Program-made: the position numbers and the translations under genes
The notes under the pieces: generated by a model
Told to the model about the DNA's origin: nothing
The model's input: only the letters and a program-made list of their open reading frames with translations
The model's database searches: none
In this document: in pieces, positions 57,601 to 64,000 of the stretch
How positions within the stretch are numbered: the stretch's first letter is position 1
Layout of the letters: the number at the start of each line of letters is the position of its first letter
From: Bacillus sp. 03113
Lineage (GTDB): Bacteria; Bacillota; Bacilli; Bacillales; Cytobacillaceae
Assembly (NCBI RefSeq): GCF_006546985.1
Contig: NZ_VATK01000001.1
Location: 474,920 to 538,919, forward strand
Direction: 5' to 3'
DNA: 64,000 nucleotides

Positions 57601-57993
57601 GTCGATATTATCAATATTTTGCTTTAAAGAATGCTCGCTATTTACATCCCAATTTACATAAAAAGCATAAAATTCATTGTTACGCTTCAATTTTTGATTT
57701 AAAAATTGATCGTTTTGTTCATTTTTAATAGATGGATTAGATGAGTTCTTAATACTTGACGGTTGTATAGTTGAAAATTCATTTGCTTCCTTTGTCTTTA
57801 ATATAGGCAATATAGGATCAAAGATGAGACTCATAACGAGAAAAAAGATCAGGATTAAAATGAAAAGAAAAGATAATGATGACAAACAGATAAAAAAAAT
57901 CCAAGGTTTGTTTGTTTGTTTTTCAAAAATAAAGGGGGATTCAAGTCCATTAGAAGGTAAAAATGTGTTTCGATGCTTGTTTCTTGTTTGCAT
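54694..57993 (-). CDS. Three-enzyme fusion: GH18-like glycosidase, NodB deacetylase, family 2 glycosyltransferase
   Basis: 1099 residues. One transmembrane helix at about 32-57 is followed by an extracellular GH18-like barrel (about 110-400) with FNYDGINIDFEN (catalytic D-x-D-x-E, about 211). A NodB/CE4 deacetylase (about 465-665) has ALTFDDGPDPKYT, GHEIGNHTYSHP, RSPYGD and ILLHDGGGD. After another helix near 690, a GT2 synthase (about 738-960) has VSVIIPAYNEE, IIVDDGSTD, IAIDADTI, AEDTDMTLRILRQGY and QRFRWTFG, then C-terminal helices. It resembles PgaB and PgaC activities joined in one chain and should make and trim a deacetylated beta-linked hexosamine polymer. Expression is controlled by the c-di-GMP riboswitch upstream. 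Confidence 0.9.
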   Translation of the reverse strand: MQTRNKHRNTFLPSNGLESPFIFEKQTNKPWIFFICLSSLSFLFILILIFFLVMSLIFDPILPILKTKEANEFSTIQPSSIKNSSNPSIKNEQNDQFLNQKLKRNNEFYAFYVNWDVNSEHSLKQNIDNIDVLIPQWFQLAPNLELKSSIQEHIGLFAKKNNVKIMPLINNEIDGVWNEKVIHDLLQSPEAQSTLINNLLDQIKKFNYDGINIDFENISSSDRDLYTAFMKELYLKFHQENLFVTIDVPPANPAYNYEELEKHSDRMILMMYDENFNNPGSISSSAWFKENLSLISNEKLVVSLGNYGYDWDWGSSQAGEVISFENIMRLADKAKLKIQWDDGSKNPYIRYNEGNKPHEIWFLDSITFYNQLKEATQNGAKGIALWRLGTEDPSVWSILSGQKTENIQTISSGDRIISTGQGNIFRSKQEKKDGKRSIVFDHSGFISSETYDEIPKMYELNRLNKSPNKEIALTFDDGPDPKYTRKILEILNQHHIKATFFIIGKNALKHQDIIKQMVQDGHEIGNHTYSHPNTDKMSYEKVKFELNVNERIIQGLTGRSTLLYRSPYGDANVQYYPSNFERMKDLTRLGYITVNYDVDSKDWTEHESKPIVDRVINQTEDGNIILLHDGGGDRSATVQALPQIIENLQSKGYRFVPISELMGKNKNDVMPSVTETEKTILQSVEIALFQLSSFEKIISILLLSFISFFLLRFMILVFLAIKHKIQSRLDHQENTFNPFVSVIIPAYNEEKVILNTIKSVLKSNYSNFEIIIVDDGSTDLTSKVVSESFPEDEQILLLKKRNEGKAKAINFGIQHAKGNILIAIDADTIVSSKAISLLVHHFTDQKVAAVSGNIKVGNLCNLLTYWQHIEYVTGFNLEKRAFASLNCVTVVPGAIGAWRKKIVQDLGYFTADTLAEDTDMTLRILRQGYKVKIEERANAFTEAPESTKNLLKQRFRWTFGTLQCVWKHKKAFFEGKNKSLGFIAIPNMFLFQFVFPLFAPFLDILFLLGLVSGHIHQSFLYYIAYFMTDFLICLIAFRVEKLSLKPIILIFLQRIVYRYLLLFVVWTSIIAAIRGNRVGWSKLKRSGKMDIPKAFERIG

Positions 57994-58039
57994 TTAGCCA
58001 CCTACTTTATGTCATTTTTAGATTTTTGTATATCCTGTC

Positions 58040-58078
58040 AAAAAAGGACTATCTTTTAATAAAGTGAATAGTCCTTTT
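58040..58078 (-). terminator. Riboswitch expression-platform terminator
   Basis: On the minus strand AAAAGGACTAT pairs with ATAGTCCTTTT, followed by more Ts (TTTTTTGAC). It lies between the c-di-GMP aptamer and the start codon at 57993. Confidence 0.85.
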
Positions 58079-58084
58079 CAGGAT

Positions 58085-58190
58085 CTATTCGGGAACCCAG
58101 CCATCATAGTTCTTAATAACGAACCTTAGACCCGAAGCTTTGCGTCCTTGCCTTTCAGCAAGTTTGCCATTATCGTAGACAAATATTCTA
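58085..58190 (-). promoter_or_regulatory. Cyclic di-GMP-I (GEMM) riboswitch
   Basis: The minus-strand sequence contains GGCAAACTTGCTGAAAGGCA (GNRA tetraloop hairpin), GGACGCAAAGC (the conserved receptor/ligand core), TTCGGGTCTAAGG, and the closing ATGATGGCTGGGTTCCCGAA. This is the full GEMM-I signature in the correct order. The terminator directly after the aptamer points to transcriptional control of the GH18-NodB-GT2 gene. Whether ligand binding switches it on or off cannot be read by eye. Confidence 0.92.
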
Positions 58191-58378
58191 AATGATGATC
58201 ATTTAAGGCTAAAAAACGACTTATCAATTGGCTTTCTCCAAAAGAATATCAAATTACTAATCTATCGTATATATGCTAATTTATCGAATTTATAGAAAAA
58301 ATAGCGATTGGTAGCGAATACATAGAAGGAATTATATCTATTTAACTATGACTTATTAAATGGAAGGAATGAGTGAAA
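58191..58378. other. Divergent spacer with the riboswitch-gene promoter region
   Basis: AT-rich, no gene. It should contain the minus-strand promoter of the riboswitch transcript, but I cannot assign boxes confidently. Confidence 0.4.
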
Positions 58379-58639
58379 ATGGAAAAACCATTTATTGAAA
58401 AAGATTCTAAAAATAATGTGTTAGAGTATTACATTTGTATAAACAAAATCATAAAGTTTAGTACATTTAGATACAACAAATGGGATCGACTTAAAATTTT
58501 TAAGAATCAAAGTAGTGAATTTGATGAGTAGGTGGAAGTAAATAATAGAATAATCCGAAGTGTATATCATCATTTTCTGGTAAATGATGATTTTATAATA
58601 TTCCAAGAATCAATCGAATTTTTCACTATTCAAAAGTAA
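58379..58639 (+). pseudogene. Hypothetical protein gene interrupted by a stop
   Basis: ATG at 58379 (behind GGAAGGAATGAG) opens a frame of 50 codons (MEKPFIEKDSKNN ... SSEFDE) to TAG at 58529-58531. The same frame continues for 35 codons with normal-looking sequence (NNRIIRSVYHHFLVNDDFII, FQESIEFFTIQK) to TAA. A single point mutation would explain the split. No family is recognised; the intact protein would have been 86 residues. Confidence 0.45.
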
Positions 58640-58777
58640 TTTTAATTTGTGAATGGATAACTTCTAGATTCGAAAAACGTTAATACCAGTCTCAAAATAC
58701 TCAGAATTTTTCGAATAGTTTGGTATGGACTAATTCTAAATATTAGGTCAAAATTTTAAGTGAAGGAGGAAATTTAT

Positions 58778-58810
58778 ATGGAAACTAGGAAAAGAGGAGT
58801 GTATCGATGA
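58778..58810 (+). CDS. Short leader ORF, ten residues
   Basis: ATG at 58778 follows AAGGAGG at ideal distance and encodes METRKRGVYR before TGA at 58808-58810. The stop overlaps the ATG of the next gene (ATGA at 58807). The second ribosome site AAAGAGGAG is inside this ORF, so it may couple or gate translation of the membrane protein. It could instead be the remaining 5' end of a deleted gene. Confidence 0.4.
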   Translation: METRKRGVYR

Positions 58811-59259
58811 TATATTTTACAGCTGTACTTTTATTATTTCAGATACTTATACTGTTTAAAATTCTTTCTTATTTATCTAATTACTGGAACATGAGTAAGC
58901 AGCCTAATATTAACGGAAAAGGAAGTGATTCAGAGGATTCTTGGTTATCTATCCTAAGTACACTTTTTATTATGATTTTTCCTTTATTTTTAGTCGTGTT
59001 TAGGTATATATACATAATAATGGCTATTCGTATAGAAGAAACGCGATTAGCCTCTATAATCTACCTTTCTTTATTGTTAATAACATCGATTTTTACGCTA
59101 GTTAAAAAAAACATTATAGATAAAAGGAAGTTTAAGGATGAAATAGATCTAGAAGAATCCAGCTACGAAAAACCAAAGTACGGAGAACTAGTACTTGACT
59201 CTACTGGGTTAGGTTATTTTATATACATGTTTTATATCCTTGGTTATGTTGTGGTATAA
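58807..59259 (+). CDS. Hypothetical membrane protein
   Basis: 150 residues with an N-terminal helix (MIYFTAVLLLFQILILFKIL), two central helices (LFIMIFPLFLVVFRYIYIIM, IIYLSLLLITSIFTLV) and a C-terminal one (LGYFIYMFYILGYVVV). A charged loop lies before the last. No known family. ATG 58807 after GAGGAG. It is followed by another small membrane protein in the same direction. Confidence 0.6.
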   Translation: MIYFTAVLLLFQILILFKILSYLSNYWNMSKQPNINGKGSDSEDSWLSILSTLFIMIFPLFLVVFRYIYIIMAIRIEETRLASIIYLSLLLITSIFTLVKKNIIDKRKFKDEIDLEESSYEKPKYGELVLDSTGLGYFIYMFYILGYVVV

Positions 59260-59382
59260 AGTGTTAAGGACAGAAAATTTATAAATGTCTTCCGAACTAT
59301 TTAATTGATTAAAATCCTGTATCCGCAACATTTATCTTATCATTTAATGAATATTGTTGATTTTTAATTGGAGTTGAGATTG

Positions 59383-59688
59383 ATGATAAAAGCTAATGTT
59401 CTAATACTTGGAGGTATAATTTTAGCTACTATATTAGGAATATTTGGTCAGGGAATTTCTTATTTTATGAATGAAAATATTGCAGAAATATACCCTGTAT
59501 ACTATTTAACTGCCCTAACAATGATAAGTGTTTTTTTGTATTTAGTTACACCTGTATTAATATATATATCTATTAAAAAACAAAAAATTGAAAAAGAAAA
59601 ATTTGGTGTATATGTCCTTGTTACTTGTGCTATAGGTCTACCGACTTCCCTTTGGTCATTATTTGTTTTAGCTATGTGGTGGGGTTAG
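59383..59688 (+). CDS. Hypothetical small membrane protein
   Basis: 101 residues with three hydrophobic helices (NVLILGGIILATILGIFG, YLTALTMISVFLYLVTPVLI, YVLVTCAIGLPTSLWSLFVL). ATG 59383 with GGAG upstream; a TTG start five codons earlier is poorer. No family recognised. It may share a transcript with the preceding membrane protein, about 120 bases upstream. Confidence 0.6.
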   Translation: MIKANVLILGGIILATILGIFGQGISYFMNENIAEIYPVYYLTALTMISVFLYLVTPVLIYISIKKQKIEKEKFGVYVLVTCAIGLPTSLWSLFVLAMWWG

Positions 59689-59712
59689 TGGAAATTAAAT
59701 GATTGAGCAAGA

Positions 59713-59744
59713 TGCAAAGGAGAGATATGGTTCTCCCCTTTGCA
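59713..59744. terminator. Hairpin between convergent genes
   Basis: TGCAAAGG-AGAGA pairs with TTCTC-CCTTTGCA. It lies between a plus-strand membrane gene and the minus-strand sortase gene. The T-run is weak on both sides. Confidence 0.5.
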
Positions 59745-59787
59745 ATAAAGCTCCATTGTTCAATTGGTTAGAAAACTTAACCTAATT

Positions 59788-60363
59788 TTATCTTTTTGAA
59801 ATTTGCTCTACCGGATATGCGTAAACGATAAATCGATCTGGTGCATTTCCGATGTAACGAAATGGGTAGCATGTTGAGATCGTTAACACCTCGTTTGGCA
59901 CGGTTGAACGGATGACGGTTGTATCGTCTGCTGAAACGATTTTCGTTTCTTTGATTTCATATTCAAACTTCCCATAAGGCAATTCAACCGTTAAATGGTC
60001 GCCAATCTTTATTTCGTTAAATCGCTTGAAGACTGTATCACGGTGCCCAGATAACAAAATTTGGTCATTGCCGCCAGGGAAGCCGGTCGTTCTATAATGC
60101 CCTACTCCTTTTTCCAAATCATCCTCTTCCGTTCCTTCGATAATAGGAAGCTTGGCATCAATTATAGGGATCAATAGCTTGCCAATGACTTCACCTTTCC
60201 TCGGTTTAAAGTCGCTAATTGTCATTTTTTTCTCTTTAGGGATTGTATCCGCTTCTTTTAAAGCCTGTTTTTGTCCAGTGTAATAATTCCATAATTCATA
60301 CCCGCTAGCGGCAATAAAACCAATGCCTGTTAGTAAAATAAAAATCCCAATAAATTTTTGCAT
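59788..60363 (-). CDS. srtD: Class D sortase
   Basis: A 191-residue sortase with an N-terminal membrane anchor (FIGIFILLTGIGFIAASGYE), KLLIPIIDAKLPIIEGT, and the catalytic set His107 (LLSGHRDT), Cys165 (LTISTCYPF) and Arg177 (NAPDRFIV). Size and motifs fit class D enzymes (YhcS type), which cleave LPNTx/LPDTx. Its natural substrate is encoded just upstream in the same operon and ends with LPNTS. The sortase links that protein to cell-wall peptidoglycan. Confidence 0.92.
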   Translation of the reverse strand: MQKFIGIFILLTGIGFIAASGYELWNYYTGQKQALKEADTIPKEKKMTISDFKPRKGEVIGKLLIPIIDAKLPIIEGTEEDDLEKGVGHYRTTGFPGGNDQILLSGHRDTVFKRFNEIKIGDHLTVELPYGKFEYEIKETKIVSADDTTVIRSTVPNEVLTISTCYPFRYIGNAPDRFIVYAYPVEQISKR

Positions 60364-60388
60364 AGCTTACCTCTTTGGTGAAGAATAT

Positions 60389-62407
60389 TTATACTTTAGG
60401 GGCTTTCTTCCTTTTTACAAAGAAGAAGATACTAACTCCTACTAAAATCACACCAACTAATAGAGAATTATATGTGTTAGTTGATGTATTTGGCAGCTTT
60501 TGACCAGGTGTTTGAGAATGATCGTTTTGAACGCCCTTTCCTTCATTCGTGTTTTGGCTCCCGATATTGCTATTGTTGCCATTGTTACTATTGTTAGGTG
60601 CAATTCCTTGTTGATCATGATCTCCCGGCTTTTCTTCATTGCCATTATCACTAGAGGTACCGACGTTAGGGTTATTTTGTTGATCTGTTTGCGGTTCAAT
60701 GAGTTTTACCCGACCTTCTACAGTTGGATCTACTTTTTTTCCTTCAACACTTAATTGTTCAATATAAGAAACTAATGTTTCAGTATCCGTGTTAAAATTT
60801 TGCAGCACTTTTTTTCCTGCAAACATTGTAAAACCGTCTCCGCCGTCAGCTAAAAATTCGTTCATGGCAACTTTATACGTTTTGTTCATATCCATTTTCG
60901 TTTGCCCATCTTCTAAAAAGATATCTTGAACACAATATTTTTTCTCGCAGCCAGGAACCTTGCTTCCATCAACGTAAGTATATTTAAATCCAGAAATTTG
61001 CAGGAACATCAATTTATTAGGGTTATTCCATTGTTGATTTAAACCGTCTTTAATTTGTTGTCCGGTTAGTTCAATCATTTGAATGTAGTTATTAAACGGT
61101 TGAACAGCATAAGCAGCGCCCCATGTGATGATGTGCTCACCTTTTTCATTTGTCTTAGGAATGAGAGCCTCACGAATACCACCTGAGTTCGTTATCGCAA
61201 AATCTGCACCCGTCATAATACGTTGGCCATCAGTCACGAGATTGCCAAGCTTATTTTCACCGTCTTCAGGTTTGCGTTTTCCGATCGGATCAGCGCTGGC
61301 CGCTTGTCCAATTGGTTGCTGTGCTGCTTTTTCTGTTAACTGTTTCGTTTCATCGACAATTGCCTGAATTTCAGGATTCGGTGTGACGTTACGGGTATTG
61401 GGTACTACTTCTGCTTTGATCGAACCTTTAACAAAGTCTTTTGTCACTGGGTCAAGTTCAGTACGAACATCGCCAAATGCTTGTCCATAGCTATAATCTT
61501 GAATAATTAGCTTACCATCAATTACACCATTTGCCATTTCGTGACTATGCGCCGAGAAAATAATATCTATCTCATCATCAATCTTATCTGCTACATCTGC
61601 CATCACTCCAGTTGTTGCACCAGCATTTGTAGCTGCACCTTCATGAGCAACAACAACAATTGCGTTAACACCTTTTCCTTCTAATTCTTTTGCATATGTA
61701 TTAATGGTTTCGGTTAAGTTAAGAAATTGATAAGGTTCTGTATATTTTGGCATGGCTGTGGTTATTGTTTCTGGTGTAACAACTCCGATGAAGCCAATGT
61801 TGACGCCGCCAATATCTTTAATTATATACGGGTCAAAAATATGCTCGCCCGATCCTTTATCAATGACATTTGCTGCTAAATACTTAAAATCATCATCAAT
61901 CCCGTGATACACGTAATTCGTTCCATTCGTAAATTTTGCAACATTCGGATGCACAGTGGATGCATCGATAAGACGTTTAAACTCAGGTATCCCTTCGTCA
62001 AATTCATGGTTTCCAAGTATGCCAAGTTTAAAGCCCATCTGATTAATGATTTTTATCGTTGGCTCGTCTTGAAGCAGGGAAGAAAGGGAGGGGCTTGCTC
62101 CAACTGCGTCTCCAGCATGTAAACGAAGGGTATAAGATTTTCGTCCATCCTTTTCCGCTTGTGCTTCCATCTCGGCTTGACGCTGGTTTAAGTTTGTTGC
62201 CAAATAAGCTGCACCGCCAACTTCGGCTCCATTCAAGGTACTTTTCGTATCAATGTTCCCATGGAAATCATTGATCGCGAGCATTTGAAAATCAATAAGC
62301 TTGTTTTGATCAGATGTTTGTTGATTTTGCGCTGATTCATCCGCATAGGCTGGTGTTAAAGCAAGCTGACAAGCTAGTACACTAGTAATAATCGTTTTTT
62401 TCCACAC
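60389..62407 (-). CDS. Cell-wall-anchored bifunctional metallophosphatase/5'-nucleotidase
   Basis: 672 residues. Signal peptide MWKKTIITSVLACQLALTPA. Metallophosphatase domain (about 35-330): LAINDFHGNID, LHAGDAVGASP, LGNHEFDEG, VVVAHEG and FSAHSHE. C-terminal 5'-nucleotidase domain (about 350-570): LGNLVTDGQRIMTGADFAIT, NSGGIRE, AVQPFNNYIQMIELTGQQI. Then a low-complexity Asn/Gly linker and LPNTS, a helix and KRKK, the sortase signal. It hydrolyses extracellular nucleotides for phosphate/nucleoside scavenging. GTG at 62405-62407 is chosen, eight bases after GGAGG. Confidence 0.92.
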   Translation of the reverse strand: MWKKTIITSVLACQLALTPAYADESAQNQQTSDQNKLIDFQMLAINDFHGNIDTKSTLNGAEVGGAAYLATNLNQRQAEMEAQAEKDGRKSYTLRLHAGDAVGASPSLSSLLQDEPTIKIINQMGFKLGILGNHEFDEGIPEFKRLIDASTVHPNVAKFTNGTNYVYHGIDDDFKYLAANVIDKGSGEHIFDPYIIKDIGGVNIGFIGVVTPETITTAMPKYTEPYQFLNLTETINTYAKELEGKGVNAIVVVAHEGAATNAGATTGVMADVADKIDDEIDIIFSAHSHEMANGVIDGKLIIQDYSYGQAFGDVRTELDPVTKDFVKGSIKAEVVPNTRNVTPNPEIQAIVDETKQLTEKAAQQPIGQAASADPIGKRKPEDGENKLGNLVTDGQRIMTGADFAITNSGGIREALIPKTNEKGEHIITWGAAYAVQPFNNYIQMIELTGQQIKDGLNQQWNNPNKLMFLQISGFKYTYVDGSKVPGCEKKYCVQDIFLEDGQTKMDMNKTYKVAMNEFLADGGDGFTMFAGKKVLQNFNTDTETLVSYIEQLSVEGKKVDPTVEGRVKLIEPQTDQQNNPNVGTSSDNGNEEKPGDHDQQGIAPNNSNNGNNSNIGSQNTNEGKGVQNDHSQTPGQKLPNTSTNTYNSLLVGVILVGVSIFFFVKRKKAPKV

Positions 62408-62797
62408 AAATAATTCCTCCAAAAAATAGAATACAAGATTGCAAAAAAGTACTTCGCAATAGACGCTAACTTACTCATTAGTAATTTATGTTTCTCTTAG
62501 ATGTAATTTAGAGCAAGCAGTGTAATCGATTCCCAGTCCACCGTACGATTAATCGCCTTAAGTTCTTTTTATTTACAAATAGTCCAATACAAGTAATCGT
62601 TCCAAATCTTACAATTATCTATAAGTTAGACGTCAGACAAATGGGAGCATTTAGTTGTTAATTCTAGCACATTATTACTCATTATCCAATATTAAACATT
62701 CAATATATTTTGATAATTATACTTTGCTTTTTCAATGGAACGATCTACTCATTTTTCACTGGAATGAAAGATCAAATAGCCTAGTATTTTTCAAGCT
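62408..62797. other. Intergenic, promoter region of the nucleotidase
   Basis: About 390 AT-rich bases without a gene. It must contain the minus-strand promoter of the nucleotidase-sortase operon, which I cannot assign precisely. Confidence 0.4.
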
Positions 62798-63148
62798 TTA
62801 ATGTTTTACAGGACCATGTATCCCAATCCCTGTATTTGCCTTCACTAAAATCTCATCGAATTTCTTTTGGTCCGCTTTTTTATTAGAGATGAGTGTACCG
62901 ATGAATGCGCTTAAAAACCCAAGTGGGATCGAAATGATTCCAGGGTTTGTGAGGTTGATCAACGGTTTACCAACGAAAATGGCTGCACCTGCTTCAGGTG
63001 CCCATACATTTGGACTAATGGCAACAAGTATAAGAGCACTAAATAATCCTACCAGCATCCCTGTGACTGCACCAGTTGTATTAAAGCGCTTCCAAAAGAT
63101 CGTTAACAAAATAATCGGCAGGTTTGCACTTGCTGTAACTTTTGTCAT
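62798..63148 (-). pseudogene. C-terminal fragment of a sodium/acetate symporter (ActP-like)
   Basis: 117 codons matching the last part of SSS-family cation/acetate symporters: ASANLPIILLTIFWKRFNTT, GAVTGMLVGLFSALILVAIS, PNVWAPEAGAAIFVG and NPGIISIPLGFLSAFIGTLI. About 400 upstream residues are missing. The break is at about 63148, where unrelated sequence with a terminator hairpin begins. A start codon happens to lie there, but the fragment cannot transport. Confidence 0.85.
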
Positions 63149-63170
63149 TTAGTGATATTTTTTGGTAAAG

Positions 63171-63208
63171 ACCTTGATTGGCATTATGCCTTTCAAGGTT
63201 TCTTTTTG
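63171..63208 (+). terminator. Strong hairpin terminator
   Basis: ACCTTGATTGGCAT pairs with ATGCCTTTCAAGGT around one base, followed by TTCTTTTTG. No intact plus-strand gene precedes it, so it probably came in with the sequence that truncated the symporter. Confidence 0.7.
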
Positions 63209-63593
63209 ATAAAATAGTTTTATGATTACAACATAGGGTATGGGTGAATTGGGATATCTAAGATAACTCATAATTCACCTGAAAATATTTTTGGTGAGTT
63301 AGATTGCTTGGATAGGTTATCTGGTGTACCTGCTATAATTACACAGGACATGATTAGCTGCGGAAGTAAGCTAATCAATTATACCTCTTAGTTTTTTAGT
63401 TGGTAGAACGGAGAGTCTTGGACATGCCCAACGGCACTTACTGGAAGCAATCTGGGTGAGTCTGAAAAAAATCCTGAAATTTAGTTACACTATTTCAGAC
63501 ACACGTTAACTCACTTGTTATAAGAGACTTTAGAAGTTCTGTCCAAGGGGCTGTTGAATGAGGTGAAGTTGTTCGATATCGTCCATTCTATGA
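63209..63593. other. Unassigned non-coding sequence between symporter relic and IS3 element
   Basis: About 385 bases without an ORF. It contains GGAGAGTCTTGGACATGCCC and AACGGCACTTACTGGAAGCA, more GC-rich than its surroundings and suggestive of a structured RNA or the non-coding end of another mobile element. I cannot name it. Confidence 0.4.
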
Positions 63594-63660
63594 TGCTAGA
63601 CTAAAAAGTAGACACAGATTGTTATAATAAAAATATAAACTTTTAACGAGGTGTGTCTAA

Positions 63661-63954
63661 TTGGCTAGAGGAAACGGAAACCGTTATGATGAAACATTTA
63701 AAAAAGAAACCGTAAAGTATATTGTGGAGAATAATAAACCTATAGCACAAGTAGCAAGAGAGACAGGCGTAAATACTAATACATTACATGGTTGGATCAA
63801 GAAGTATGGTCAACAACCTGAAGTAAAAGAAGCTCAAAGATTTTCTAATCCTGATGCTGAAATGAGAGCATTAAAAAAACAATTACGTGATCTTGAAGAG
63901 GAAAATGAAATTTTAAAAAAGGAGATGCACTACTTCGCGAAAAGCCCTCGGTGA
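63661..63954 (+). CDS. IS3-family transposase OrfA
   Basis: 97 residues: helix-turn-helix (YDETFKKETVKYIVENNKPI, ARETGVNTNTLHGWIKKYG) and a C-terminal zipper (KKQLRDLEEENEILKKEMHY). TTG start after ACGAGGTGTG. A AAA AAG at 63915-63921 is the -1 frameshift site. It is about half identical to the OrfA at 43070, so it is a separate element and not a copy. Confidence 0.88.
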   Translation: MARGNGNRYDETFKKETVKYIVENNKPIAQVARETGVNTNTLHGWIKKYGQQPEVKEAQRFSNPDAEMRALKKQLRDLEEENEILKKEMHYFAKSPR

Positions 63955-64000
63955 AGTTTGAATTCATATACAAAAATCGCTCCCGATACCGAGTGGAGAA
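63915..64000 (+). CDS. IS3-family transposase OrfB, partial at window end
   Basis: In the -1 frame from the slippery site the sequence reads GDALLREKPSVKFEFIYKNR then SRYRVE, the conserved start of OrfB, with no stop up to the window end. It would be made as an OrfAB fusion by programmed frameshifting. The integrase core lies beyond the window. Confidence 0.75.

Larger units (their letters stand above)
63594..64000 (+). mobile_element. IS3-family element, left part, runs off the window
   Basis: Left terminal repeat TGCTAGACTAAAAAGTAGAC at 63594 resembles that of the IS3 element at 43007 (TGTTAGACTCAAAAGTAGAC). The two elements belong to the same group but differ in their proteins. Confidence 0.85.

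Noticed and set aside
58085..58190. Coding sequence on either strand in the riboswitch region
   Set aside because: No usable frame, and the RNA signature explains the conservation.
63430..63480. tRNA or T-box fragment
   Set aside because: No cloverleaf, no T-loop GTTCRA and no T-box AGGGTGG sequence.

Overview
The window reads as chromosomal DNA of a low-GC, endospore-forming Bacillaceae (Bacillus-like). Pointers are the AT-rich coding style with strong AGGAGG-type ribosome binding sites and frequent TTG/GTG starts, a small spore-protein-like gene behind a forespore (sigma-G-like) promoter, ECF sigma/anti-sigma pairs, a bacterial tyrosine kinase/PHP phosphatase capsule module, and a class D sortase with an LPNTS-anchored nucleotidase. 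No rRNA, tRNA or CRISPR array was seen.

Region 1 (1-17.2 kb) is a mixed housekeeping/accessory stretch. It starts with gene relics, then an alkyltransferase-like protein, a medium-chain oxidoreductase, two ECF sigma cassettes, a retropepsin-like aspartic protease gene split by a stop, an AlkC-type DNA glycosylase, a spore-protein-like gene, and a solitary 3' end of a group II intron. It continues with the Hen1-Pnkp RNA repair operon, an HTH protein and a TSUP (TauE/SafE) exporter behind a leader terminator. Two intergenic spots carry the same 21-bp tandem repeat.

Region 2 (17.4-19.4 kb) is almost gene-free. It holds a decayed second TSUP copy and an unassigned structured RNA candidate.

Region 3 (19.4-43 kb) is a large exopolysaccharide/capsule locus: chain-length regulator, tyrosine kinase and phosphatase; an EAR-like antitermination RNA followed by a terminator hairpin; galU, a priming glycosyltransferase and ugd; then glycosyltransferases, a Wzx flippase, rmlACDB, more glycosyltransferases, manC, a membrane-anchored glycosidase and a Wzy polymerase. 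Predicted precursors are UDP-glucose, UDP-glucuronate, dTDP-rhamnose and GDP-mannose. A relic of an rmlB 3' end downstream of manC points to past recombination.

Region 4 (41-46.5 kb) is IS debris (ISL3, IS21 and a broken IS3 element). The IS3 element joins the truncated Wzy gene to a decayed nucleotidyltransferase plus ABC transporter, probably the leftover of a lasso-peptide-type cluster.

Region 5 (47-58.2 kb) is the most striking part. A tightly overlapping operon encodes a REC-GGDEF-REC diguanylate cyclase, a membrane-anchored HEAT-repeat protein, a processive GT2 synthase and a 1082-residue extracellular glycosidase-like protein. Facing it is a three-enzyme fusion (GH18, NodB deacetylase, GT2) whose leader contains a clear c-di-GMP-I riboswitch plus terminator. 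Together they look like a c-di-GMP-wired exopolysaccharide system.

Region 6 (58.3-64 kb) has small membrane proteins, a class D sortase with its LPNTS substrate, a truncated ActP-type symporter, and the start of another IS3-family element running off the window.
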